7,185 nucleotides of DNA from Thermoflexales bacterium. Lineage in GTDB: Bacteria; Chloroflexota; Anaerolineae; Fen-1058. Below, in pieces: positions 1-6,295 of the stretch; the stretch's first letter is position 1, and the number at the start of each line of letters is the position of its first letter. A model generated the notes under the pieces. The model worked only from the letters and a program-made list of their open reading frames with translations, was not told where the DNA came from and did no database searches. The translations under genes were made by a program, and so were the position numbers. Location: NCBI GenBank assembly GCA_030834835.1, contig JAUQXD010000542.1:1-7185 (forward strand). Direction: 5' to 3'.

Positions 1-872
1 CTGCGGGTCCAGATCCAGGCTAGGGCGATCTGAGGCAGTGTTCGCGGGTCGCCCGCATCGACCAACAGCTTGAGCACCGCCTCAGCACGCTGAAGATATT
101 GCGCGGGCCGCTCCGCCTGTAAATCCCAACTGTGCCGTACATCGTTTTCCGGGAAGGTTGTCTGTGTGTTGAACTTGCCTGTCAGCATGCCCATGCCGAG
201 CGGCGTTCGGTTGATACTGGCCAGATCGTGTTCGTCACAGATCGCCAGTATTTGATCGCTCTCCAGCATTTGAGGCGTAGCGTATGACATATTCAGCCGA
301 TGCTGGATCGCCGTGCAATGTTGACCCTGCGCGAACACCCGCGCTCCTTCAGGATTATCGGTGCTCCAGCCGTACCAGCGGATTTTGCCTTCGCTTACCA
401 GGTCCTCCAATTCGTCGCGCACTTCGGCGGCCTTCTCCGGCGGATAGTCGCTCACATGAAACTGGTAGAGGTCGATGTAGTCCGTCTGCAAGCGACGCAG
501 ACTGTCTTCGCACTCCTGGCGAATGCGAGGAACAATATTATTGGTCTCTGAAACGATGCGCTGCTCCTCGTTCACAACATAGCCAAACTTCGTTGCCAGG
601 ATGACCTTGTCGCGCCGTCCTGCGAGCGCCTGACTGAGTACCCGCTCACTGTGGCCGCAGCCATAATTGGCCGCCGTATCGAAGAAATTGATCCCGGCGT
701 CGACTGCGTAGTGGATGGCACGGATCGATTCCGCATCGTCCACCTGTCCCCAGCCAACGGGTTCCTTGCGGCCATCGGCTTCCAGCCAGTCCCACGGCCC
801 GCCGATGGCCCAGCAGCCTAATCCCATGGCGCTCACTTCGAGGTTACTGCGTCCCAATCGTCGCTTAAACAT
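1..872 (-). CDS. Aldo/keto reductase, N-terminal ~290 residues (3' end beyond window)
   Basis: Read on the minus strand from the ATG at 872-870, the frame is open to the window edge (290 codons plus two bases). It is therefore truncated only by the window, lacking perhaps 30-40 residues of the usual ~320-330. The start (MFKRRLGRSNLEVSAMGLGC) is the typical beta-hairpin and first strand of an aldo/keto reductase TIM barrel. All four catalytic residues of the family are visible: Asp65 and Tyr70 in FFDTAANYG, Lys95 in ATKFG, and His139 in LYQFHVSD. The family reduces aldehydes or ketones with NADPH in the cytoplasm; the substrate here cannot be predicted. A strong AGGAGG site four bases upstream supports this start. 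It is transcribed away from the other genes and shows no link to the caspase locus. Confidence 0.95.
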   Translation of the reverse strand, partial: MFKRRLGRSNLEVSAMGLGCWAIGGPWDWLEADGRKEPVGWGQVDDAESIRAIHYAVDAGINFFDTAANYGCGHSERVLSQALAGRRDKVILATKFGYVVNEEQRIVSETNNIVPRIRQECEDSLRRLQTDYIDLYQFHVSDYPPEKAAEVRDELEDLVSEGKIRWYGWSTDNPEGARVFAQGQHCTAIQHRLNMSYATPQMLESDQILAICDEHDLASINRTPLGMGMLTGKFNTQTTFPENDVRHSWDLQAERPAQYLQRAEAVLKLLVDAGDPRTLPQIALAWIWTR

Positions 873-876
873 ACGG

Positions 877-882
877 CCTCCT
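877..882 (-). promoter_or_regulatory. Shine-Dalgarno site of the aldo/keto reductase
   Basis: On the minus strand AGGAGG lies four bases before the ATG at 872-870. It is the best ribosome binding site in the window and fixes the reductase start. I saw no convincing -35/-10 pair for this gene in the bases upstream. Confidence 0.8.
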
Positions 883-1047
883 GAGTGGATGTGGATTTGC
901 GGAGCAAAACTTCAATGCTGAAGAGCAGACTGACTGCCGGGGACAGGTTACCAAAAATGGGCACGAAATAAATCCGTCGTCAGACTGATTTTTTACTTGA
1001 CAGGGTGTGGTAAGATAAGGATAGAAATCAAGCCGAGGTTTTTCCCC

Positions 1048-1076
1048 TGACGCGCCCGATAATTCTGGGCGCGTCA
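1048..1076. repeat. Perfect 10-bp inverted repeat in the divergent intergenic region
   Basis: Arms TGACGCGCCC (1048-1057) and GGGCGCGTCA (1067-1076) are perfect reverse complements around a 9-base AT-rich loop. A transcript of either strand would form a very stable hairpin. Only TTT (1080-1082) follows on the plus strand and no U-run follows on the minus strand, so it is a poor intrinsic terminator. It lies just upstream of the -10 box of the SanA-like gene, so it could be an operator for a dimeric regulator or the end of a short transcript. Confidence 0.7.
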
Positions 1077-1080
1077 CGCT

Positions 1081-1113
1081 TTGTCTGAGGGTGCTCGTCC
1101 TGACTGCTATAAT
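1081..1113 (+). promoter_or_regulatory. Extended -10 promoter for the SanA-like gene
   Basis: TATAAT at 1108-1113 matches the sigma70 -10 consensus perfectly and is preceded by TG one base upstream (TGC at 1105-1107), the extended -10 arrangement. No good -35 sits at standard spacing: TTGTCT (1081-1086) is 21 bases away. Extended -10 promoters often do without one. Transcription would begin near 1120, about 20 bases before the ATG at 1143. Confidence 0.5.
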
Positions 1114-1142
1114 CACGCCGATCTTCTGGCCTGAGTCTCACT

Positions 1143-1805
1143 ATGCTGCGTCGAATAATCAAACGCCTGTTCATCACCCTCTTCTTGCTCGGCGCGATTG
1201 GCGCGATCACGATCATTGCCTTCAACTTGATCAATCACGCCACCTACGCCGCGCGGATGTATCCCTCGGCGGCGGATGTGCCCGCCGAGGCATCGCGCCG
1301 GGTCGCCATCGTCTTTGGGGCGGGGCTGAATCGATCGGGCGGGCCGTCGCCCGTGTTGTACGATCGAGTGGCGACTGCCGTTGATCTCTATCAGCGCGGC
1401 CTCGTCGATAAGTTGCTCCTTACCGGCGACAATCGCTTCATCGATTACAACGAGCCGGAAGCGATGCGCCAAACGGCGCTGCAACTGGGTGTGCCCGATG
1501 GCGATCTCGTGCTGGATTATGCGGGCCGCCGCACCTACGATAGTTGTTACCGCGCCCGATCGATCTTTGGCGTCGAGCGCGCCATCCTGGTGACGCAGGC
1601 CTTCCACCTCGATCGGGCCATGTACCTGTGCGCGTCGTTTGGCATCGATACGATCGGCGTCATGGCCGATCGCCGCAACTACGCCACCAGTTCCGAAACG
1701 TGGTGGTCGATCCGTGAAGCCGCCGCCACCATGGCTGCCTGGTTGGATGTGAATATCCTCAGACCAACGCCTGTCCTGGGCGAGAAATTGCCTATTGGCG
1801 GCTGA
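1143..1805 (+). CDS. SanA/YdcF-family (DUF218) membrane-anchored envelope protein
   Basis: A 220-residue protein with a basic N-terminus (MLRRIIKR), one membrane helix at about residues 9-29, and a DUF218 domain expected to face outside the membrane. The hallmarks of the SanA branch are present in order: GAG-L near 59-62, LLLTGDN (91-97), YNEP (102-105), DYAGRRTYDS (125-134), TQAFH (151-155) and REAAA (191-195). The E. coli SanA protein has the same series (GDN, YNEP, DYAGFRTLDS, TQRFH) at a similar length. SanA affects the envelope barrier to vancomycin at high temperature in enteric bacteria; the biochemical role of the family is unclear. No strong Shine-Dalgarno precedes the ATG, but the start follows directly from the membrane segment, and later Met codons would delete it. 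It has its own promoter and is separated from the caspase unit by a further promoter, so co-function is not implied. Confidence 0.9.
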   Translation: MLRRIIKRLFITLFLLGAIGAITIIAFNLINHATYAARMYPSAADVPAEASRRVAIVFGAGLNRSGGPSPVLYDRVATAVDLYQRGLVDKLLLTGDNRFIDYNEPEAMRQTALQLGVPDGDLVLDYAGRRTYDSCYRARSIFGVERAILVTQAFHLDRAMYLCASFGIDTIGVMADRRNYATSSETWWSIREAAATMAAWLDVNILRPTPVLGEKLPIGG

Positions 1806-1837
1806 ACCCCGCAAAAGCGCAGCTATCTTCTTTTTGA

Positions 1838-1865
1838 TTGACTTTTGCCCGTCCCCGGTTACAAT
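1838..1865 (+). promoter_or_regulatory. Sigma70-type promoter of the caspase operon
   Basis: TTGACT (1838-1843) and TACAAT (1860-1865) each match the consensus at five of six positions and are separated by 16 bases. Transcription would start near 1872, leaving a leader of about 90 bases before the GTG at 1963. No other good promoter is visible between this point and the right edge, so it probably drives the whole caspase unit. Confidence 0.6.
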
Positions 1866-1951
1866 GAAATCAGCCAACAGTTATTTCCACGGAATTGTCA
1901 CAGGCTCATAGGAATCGCCCGTCATCCGCCCGGCTGACAGCGATGTGTCTC

Positions 1952-1958
1952 GGGGGGA
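1952..1958 (+). promoter_or_regulatory. G-rich ribosome binding site deciding the GTG start at 1963
   Basis: GGGGGGA ends four bases before the GTG at 1963-1965. It supports that codon over the in-frame GTG at 1945, which would add six residues and would place this site inside the gene. Confidence 0.55.
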
Positions 1959-1962
1959 CACT

Positions 1963-3741
1963 GTGAGCGGCAAACTCGCGCTGATCATCGGCAACAGCCA
2001 TTACCAGGATCCCAACCTGGCGAAACTCGCCGCGCCCGCCGAGGACGCGACCGATCTGGCCGAAACGCTCCATGCAGACCAGATTGGCGGCTTCGACGTG
2101 ACCACCCTGATCGATGCGTCCGCAGCTGATCTGCACAAAACCATCGCCAAATTCTTCGCCAATCGCAAATACGACGATCTGCTGGTGCTGTATTTCTCCG
2201 GCCACGGCGTGCTGGACGATCAGGGCCAGTTGTTCTTCGCCGCCAGCGACACCGATCGCGATTTGCTCAGCGGCACGGCCGTTCCCGCCTCATTCGTCAA
2301 GGGGGAAATGGATCGCTGCCGCTCGAAGCGGCAAGTGCTGATTCTCGATTGCTGCCACAGCGGAGCGTTTGCGCGCGGCGCAAAAGGCGACGTCGGCGCG
2401 ACCGTCGGCACAGCCACGGCCTTCAACGCGGGCGAGGGTTACGCGCGCGCCGTGCTTACTGCCACGGACGCCACGCAATATGCCTGGGAAGGCGATCAGG
2501 TCATCGGCGAGGCCGACAATTCGCTCTTTACGCATTTTCTGATTCAGGGCTTGCAGACGGGCGACGCCGACGCGGACGGCGACGGTCACATCACACTGCA
2601 AGAATTGTACGACTACGTCGAAGCGCAGGTGCGATTGAGCACGTCGCGGCAGAAGCCGCTGATGTGGGCGCTGAAAGAGCAGGGGCAGCTGATCATCGCG
2701 CAGAATCCGCGCGCCGGACTGCGGCCCGTAGACCTGCCGATCGAACTTCGCACCGCGATCGAGAACCCCTTGCCGGCGGCGCGCGAAGCGGCCGCCCGCC
2801 AACTCGATGGGCTGTTGAACGGCCCCGATCTGGGTCTGGCCATGACGGCTTTCGATGCGCTGAAGGGTTTGACGAGCGACGACAGCCGCAGCGTGCGAAC
2901 CATCGCCACCACGGCGCTGACCGTGATCGCTGAGCGCTTGCAGGCAGCAACAGCCGGTAGCGATGCAGCCAGACTCGCTGAGGCGCTGGCGCAGCGTGAG
3001 AAGCTCGCTGCGCAGCGAGCCGAGGCCGAACGGCTGGCGCAGCAGAAGGCCGAAGCCGAACGGGCGGCCGAAGCTGCGCGTGCTGCGCGCGACCGACTCA
3101 AAACCGATCCGGCGACGCAAGCCAACGCGGCGCGCTTTCACCTGGTGACGGCTGCCGGGCAAAAAATTGCCTTGAAAGCCGGCGACAATTTGCTGGGGCG
3201 GGCCGACGATGTTGAGATTCCTATCACGAACACGCTGGCTTCACGCCGCCATGCTGTAATATGTGTTGAAGCACAGCGCGTGACGATTCAGGATCTGGAC
3301 AGCGCCAACGGCACGTTTGTCAACGGGCAGAAGATCGGTGTTTCGGCGGTGGCGTTGAAGCCCGGCGACACGTTGACTTTGGGCGACACGGTGCTGAAGT
3401 TCCGGGCGGCGCAGACCGAGCCTGTCAGGCCGACTGTCGATCGAGCCTTGCAACAGCGACCAGGCACCACGGGTCGATCGGGCGCAGGAGGCCAATCGGT
3501 TGCGGCGCAGCCAATGGCTGCCGCAGACCCGATCGAACCGGCGGCGCCCGCCGTGAGCACCTCGACGCCCTGGTACCGATCGTTCATCGGCATGTTGATC
3601 CTGATGTTTGTGTTTGCGCCGGCCTGGGCTGTGCTGATCTGGACCAGCCAGCAAACGAGCACGGTCAAATGGCTGGCGGTCGGCTGGGTCGTAGTCTGGT
3701 TCACAGTTATCTTGCCTGAGTTGAGTTTCTTACTCCTATGA
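1963..3741 (+). CDS. Caspase A: metacaspase-like protease with HEAT-like, coiled-coil, FHA and two membrane segments
   Basis: A 592-residue cysteine protease of the caspase/metacaspase fold (clan CD, C14-like). The GTG at 1963 gives MSGKLALIIGNSHY, matching the starts of both paralogues; a GTG at 1945 is less likely. The catalytic His81 lies in YFSGHG and Cys131 in DCCHSGAF. Asp28, Ser79 and Asp129 align with the S1 pocket of characterised metacaspases, predicting Arg/Lys preference. Residues 203-214 form an EF-hand-type loop (DADGDGHITLQE). Then follow a HEAT-like helical module (about 257-325), an Ala/Glu/Arg-rich coiled coil (335-378), and an FHA domain (391-481) with GR 412-413, SRRH 427-430 and NGTFVNG 449-455. 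After a Pro/Ala linker come two membrane helices (541-561 and 569-590). The protease and the phosphothreonine-reading FHA domain should face the cytoplasm, tethered to the membrane. Its stop overlaps the start of caspase B. The domain calls are firm; the biological role is inferred. Confidence 0.92.
   Translation: MSGKLALIIGNSHYQDPNLAKLAAPAEDATDLAETLHADQIGGFDVTTLIDASAADLHKTIAKFFANRKYDDLLVLYFSGHGVLDDQGQLFFAASDTDRDLLSGTAVPASFVKGEMDRCRSKRQVLILDCCHSGAFARGAKGDVGATVGTATAFNAGEGYARAVLTATDATQYAWEGDQVIGEADNSLFTHFLIQGLQTGDADADGDGHITLQELYDYVEAQVRLSTSRQKPLMWALKEQGQLIIAQNPRAGLRPVDLPIELRTAIENPLPAAREAAARQLDGLLNGPDLGLAMTAFDALKGLTSDDSRSVRTIATTALTVIAERLQAATAGSDAARLAEALAQREKLAAQRAEAERLAQQKAEAERAAEAARAARDRLKTDPATQANAARFHLVTAAGQKIALKAGDNLLGRADDVEIPITNTLASRRHAVICVEAQRVTIQDLDSANGTFVNGQKIGVSAVALKPGDTLTLGDTVLKFRAAQTEPVRPTVDRALQQRPGTTGRSGAGGQSVAAQPMAAADPIEPAAPAVSTSTPWYRSFIGMLILMFVFAPAWAVLIWTSQQTSTVKWLAVGWVVVWFTVILPELSFLLL
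3738..3741 (+). other. ATGA stop-start overlap between caspase A and caspase B
   Basis: The ATG of caspase B (3738-3740) overlaps the TGA of caspase A (3739-3741). No Shine-Dalgarno precedes this ATG, so translation of B probably depends on ribosomes finishing A. This would tie the amounts of the two proteases together. Confidence 0.85.
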
Positions 3742-5516
3742 GCGGCAAACTGGCGTTGATCATCGGTACGAGCGACTATCAAGATCCCGGTCTGCACGAT
3801 CTGGCAGCGCCGATCGAGGACGCGCGCGATCTGGCCGAGGCACTGCGCGATCCGGCCATTGGCGGTTTCGACGACGTGATGCCGCTCATCAACGCGCCCG
3901 CGCAGACGATTCGCAAATCGATCGCGCGGCTGTTCAAAGATCGCGCCCCGGATGATCTATTGCTGCTGTATTTCTCCGGTCATGGTGTGCTGGACGAGCA
4001 AGGCCAGTTGTACTTGACGGCGGCCGATACCGAACGCAGTTTGCTCAGCGGTACGGCCATTCCGGCGGCCTTCGTGTCCGGCGAGATGGATCGCAGCCGC
4101 TCGCGCCGCCAGGTGCTGGTTCTGGACTGCTGCCACAGCGGCGCATTTGAGAAAGGCAGCAAAGGCGCGCTGGGCGCGAGCGTCGGCACAAAAACGGTGT
4201 TTGGCGGCAGCGGCTATGGCCGCATCGTATTGACGGCGACGGACGCCACGCAATACGCGTGGGAGGGCAACAAAGTCATCGGCGACGCCATCGAGAACTC
4301 ACTGTTCACGCACTATCTGCTGGAAGGACTGCGCACCGGTCAGGCGGACAGCGACGGCGACGGCCATATTTCGGTTGAGGAGATGTACGACTATGCTGCG
4401 CGCCGCGTGATTGAACAGACGGCGAAACAAAAGCCCTATATGTGGCGCTTCGAAAAAGAAGGCACGTTTATCATTGCCCGCAACCCCAAACCACGCGCGG
4501 TTGAGCCGGTGCCATTGGACGCCGCGTTGCAGGCCGTGATCGACAACCCTTATCCGTTGATACGCAAGGGCGCGGTGCAAGAGTTAGAGCGACTGCTCAA
4601 CGGCAGTAACGCGGGCCTGGCCGTCTCAGCCTTCGACGCTTTGCAGCGCCTGAGTGACGACGACAGTGACAGCGTGCGTGCTGCTGCGGCGGCTGTGGTG
4701 AAAGATTATCAAGAGCGGCATAAGGTGGCGGCGCAGCCATCGAACATCGCGCACACCACGCAGCGCGTGAAGCCGGTGAGGGTCACGCCGCCCGATCGGG
4801 TTGCAGTGCCGAGTGGGGCGCTTAAAACGCCGGTGGCGCGCATGAGCGGCTTGCCCGATGATGTTCGCGCGCTGGCCGAATCACCCGATCGAACGCTGCG
4901 AATGCAGGCCATTGAAAAATTGAAGCGTCTGCTGGGTCATGCGGACGCCAAGCTGGCCGGCCTCGCTTTTGATCGGCTGCGCCAGCTGACGGACGATCCG
5001 GAAGTGCTGGTGCAGAAGCGCGCTAAAGACGCGCTCGAGGCATTCATCGCTCAAGCTCGATCGCACGATGCGCCTGCCGGGCCGCAAATGGCGGGACGGC
5101 TGATCAGCGGCGCGCCTGTCAAAGCCAAACCGGCCGAGCCTTCGCGCCCGCCTGAGCCGTCGGCGGCTGCGACCACCGACGAGGTAATCTTCGAACCGGT
5201 CTGGTACTGGAATGGCGAGATTCGCTGGCTCAGTTGGAATGCCTACAACGACTCGGGCAAACTCATCGTGCGCAGGAACCGTCTGGAATATCACGGCAGC
5301 AAGACCGGCGTCCTGGTCATCCAAAACGTGCGCGCGGTTTCAGAGTCATCGTCGTTGAAGAATTCGTGGTCGTGGGTCAAAGTGGAATACGGCCGCCAGC
5401 AAGCGCCGCAGATCGCCTACTATGCCGACGGGCGCTATATGGGCTATGCCAGCATGTTTGGCGGCAACAAGACCATGCTCGAAGCGATCCGGCAGTTAGT
5501 AAACGTGCCCGAGTGA
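3738..5516 (+). CDS. Caspase B: metacaspase-like protease with duplicated HEAT-like module and putative PH-like C-terminal domain
   Basis: A 592-residue paralogue of caspase A. The head (1-250) has His82 in YFSGHG, Cys132 in DCCHSGAF, and the predicted S1 residues Asp28, Ser80 and Asp130, so it should be an active protease with basic P1 preference. An EF-hand-type loop occupies 204-215 (DSDGDGHISVEE). The HEAT-like helical module at 258-326 is repeated at 371-438 after a Pro/Val/Thr-rich linker, so B has twice the helical scaffold of A. It lacks the coiled coil, FHA domain and membrane helices. Instead, after a Pro/Ala linker, residues 485-590 form an aromatic, beta-rich domain ending in a helix (about 576-588, KTMLEAIRQL), a pattern that resembles bacterial PH-like domains. 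I did not recognise that domain with certainty. Translation is probably coupled to caspase A. Confidence 0.9.
   Translation: MSGKLALIIGTSDYQDPGLHDLAAPIEDARDLAEALRDPAIGGFDDVMPLINAPAQTIRKSIARLFKDRAPDDLLLLYFSGHGVLDEQGQLYLTAADTERSLLSGTAIPAAFVSGEMDRSRSRRQVLVLDCCHSGAFEKGSKGALGASVGTKTVFGGSGYGRIVLTATDATQYAWEGNKVIGDAIENSLFTHYLLEGLRTGQADSDGDGHISVEEMYDYAARRVIEQTAKQKPYMWRFEKEGTFIIARNPKPRAVEPVPLDAALQAVIDNPYPLIRKGAVQELERLLNGSNAGLAVSAFDALQRLSDDDSDSVRAAAAAVVKDYQERHKVAAQPSNIAHTTQRVKPVRVTPPDRVAVPSGALKTPVARMSGLPDDVRALAESPDRTLRMQAIEKLKRLLGHADAKLAGLAFDRLRQLTDDPEVLVQKRAKDALEAFIAQARSHDAPAGPQMAGRLISGAPVKAKPAEPSRPPEPSAAATTDEVIFEPVWYWNGEIRWLSWNAYNDSGKLIVRRNRLEYHGSKTGVLVIQNVRAVSESSSLKNSWSWVKVEYGRQQAPQIAYYADGRYMGYASMFGGNKTMLEAIRQLVNVPE
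4509..5051 (+). repeat. Two copies of a ~66-residue HEAT-like module inside caspase B
   Basis: Copy 1 (residues 258-326, 4509-4715) and copy 2 (residues 371-438, 4848-5051) share the pattern R..A...L.RLL....A.LA..AFD.L..L.DD....V...A. Both read as two or more amphipathic helices with the DD turn typical of HEAT/armadillo repeats. Copy 1 is the version shared with caspases A and C, so copy 2 is the added one. Confidence 0.7.
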
Positions 5517-5529
5517 TTCTGCACAGCAC

Positions 5530-5617
5530 CGCCCGTTGGATGGGCGTACACGCAAAAGGTGACAGCAGAGGCGGCTCCCACGCCGCCGGACACGCGGGGG
5601 CTACGCACGGAGCCCGC
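5530..5617. repeat. Cluster of three GC-rich hairpins between caspase B and the EACC1-like gene
   Basis: The 155-base gap contains CGCCC/GGGCG (5530-5546, loop of 7), GGCGGC/GCCGCC (5570-5587, loop of 6) and an imperfect GCGGG..CT/AGCCCGC pair (5594-5617). None is followed by a T-run, so they are not typical intrinsic terminators. They could slow or partly stop transcription, protect the upstream mRNA end, or be a remnant of a repeat family. I see no promoter in the gap. Confidence 0.5.
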
Positions 5618-5661
5618 TCCGCTAAGCATCCGACAAACTTTGCACGCGCACTTTGACGAAC

Positions 5662-5665
5662 AGGA
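5662..5665 (+). promoter_or_regulatory. Ribosome binding site of the EACC1-like gene
   Basis: AGGA lies six bases before the ATG at 5672, a moderate site at good spacing that supports this start. Confidence 0.5.
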
Positions 5666-5671
5666 CTTGCT

Positions 5672-6283
5672 ATGACCACGGATGAATCGCTGGACCACTT
5701 TACGCTGGTTGTCGATGTGCCGGACGCCGACAATGATGAACTCAAGGAACTCACACGCCGTTTGCAGGAGATCGTCAACGATCTGCCGGTTGAAGACGTA
5801 CAGCAACATCCTGTGCCGCCTGTGCCGGGCAGCAAAACGGGTTTGGCGATGGCGATCAATGCCGTCGATGTGACGGCGCGGCCCGGCCTGCTTTCGGCGT
5901 TGATCGATGCGGTGCGCAGTTTTGTCTCGTTTGGCGTGGATCGCCGGGTCGAGCTGACCTTTCAAGTCGGCGCCGGGACAGTCATGTTCAAAGGTCTGGC
6001 AGAGGATATTCCAGTGATGTTCAAGTCGGTGAACGAATATCAGGAACTCCGCCCGCGGATCAAGACGCCCGATGGAACGGTCACGACCTTGAGCGAGCTG
6101 CCAGGCCCCTCACTTTCTTCGCGCAGCGGCGGCGCCGACCTCGCTGCTGACGAAGTGACCGTGGGCGGTGACATCGTGGGGCGTGACAAGATCATGTCGG
6201 CCGGCGGGCATATCATCATCGCCCGAGAAGGCGCGACGGTCATCATCAACGGAGAGAATCAGGCGTTGGCTGAATATCAGTAA
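5672..6283 (+). CDS. EACC1-like effector-associated protein with a C-terminal GGDIVGRDKI segment
   Basis: A 203-residue soluble protein with no signal or membrane segment. Residues 9-120 follow the layout of the effector-associated constant component 1 (EACC1) family: a first strand (FTLVVDVP), a helix (NDELKELTRRLQEI), a Pro-rich turn leading to GSKTGLAMAINAV (53-65), a helix (LLSALIDAVRSFV), two strands (VELTFQV, TVMFKGL) and a last short helix. From the literature as I recall it, EACC1 proteins are encoded beside caspase-like and other effectors in bacterial conflict systems, and a class of caspases is named after that association. The neighbours here fit. After a flexible Ser/Gly stretch, residues 159-195 are beta-prone and include GGDIVGRDKI (165-174) and GATVIING (187-194). 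This type of segment recurs in NTPase/caspase conflict proteins of Chloroflexota and Cyanobacteria. It is possibly an adaptor or regulator of the caspases; EACC1 membership is judged from pattern only. Confidence 0.65.
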   Translation: MTTDESLDHFTLVVDVPDADNDELKELTRRLQEIVNDLPVEDVQQHPVPPVPGSKTGLAMAINAVDVTARPGLLSALIDAVRSFVSFGVDRRVELTFQVGAGTVMFKGLAEDIPVMFKSVNEYQELRPRIKTPDGTVTTLSELPGPSLSSRSGGADLAADEVTVGGDIVGRDKIMSAGGHIIIAREGATVIINGENQALAEYQ

Positions 6284-6295
6284 CCGCAGGCTGTT

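Noticed and set aside
284..604. Plus-strand open frames within 284-921
   Set aside because: They overlap the minus-strand aldo/keto reductase, which has all four catalytic residues and a strong start site; the plus frames show no domain.
1811..1848. GCAAAAG/CTTTTGC inverted repeat as a terminator of the SanA-like gene
   Set aside because: The arms are perfect but only 7 bp, AT-rich, with a 24-base loop, and the right arm overlaps the -35 region of the next promoter. It is unlikely to be a stable terminator.
1113..1877. A 254-codon open frame on the minus strand over the SanA-like gene
   Set aside because: It is antisense to a gene with clear family motifs, its protein is Arg/His/Gly-rich with no recognisable domain, and GC-rich codon use opens such frames by chance.
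1945..1962. Upstream GTG start for caspase A
   Set aside because: It adds MSRGDT, which is not found in the paralogues, and the G-rich ribosome binding site lies between it and the GTG at 1963.
2290..3162. A 290-codon open frame on the minus strand over caspase A
   Set aside because: It lies opposite the catalytic and HEAT-like part of a firmly identified gene, is of low complexity and lacks a ribosome binding site. A similar shadow covers 6110-6889.
4509..5051. Repeats as a CRISPR array, or as an inserted mobile element
   Set aside because: The repetition is at protein level within one frame, with no short exact DNA repeats and spacers. No transposase, terminal inverted repeats or target duplications are seen in the window.
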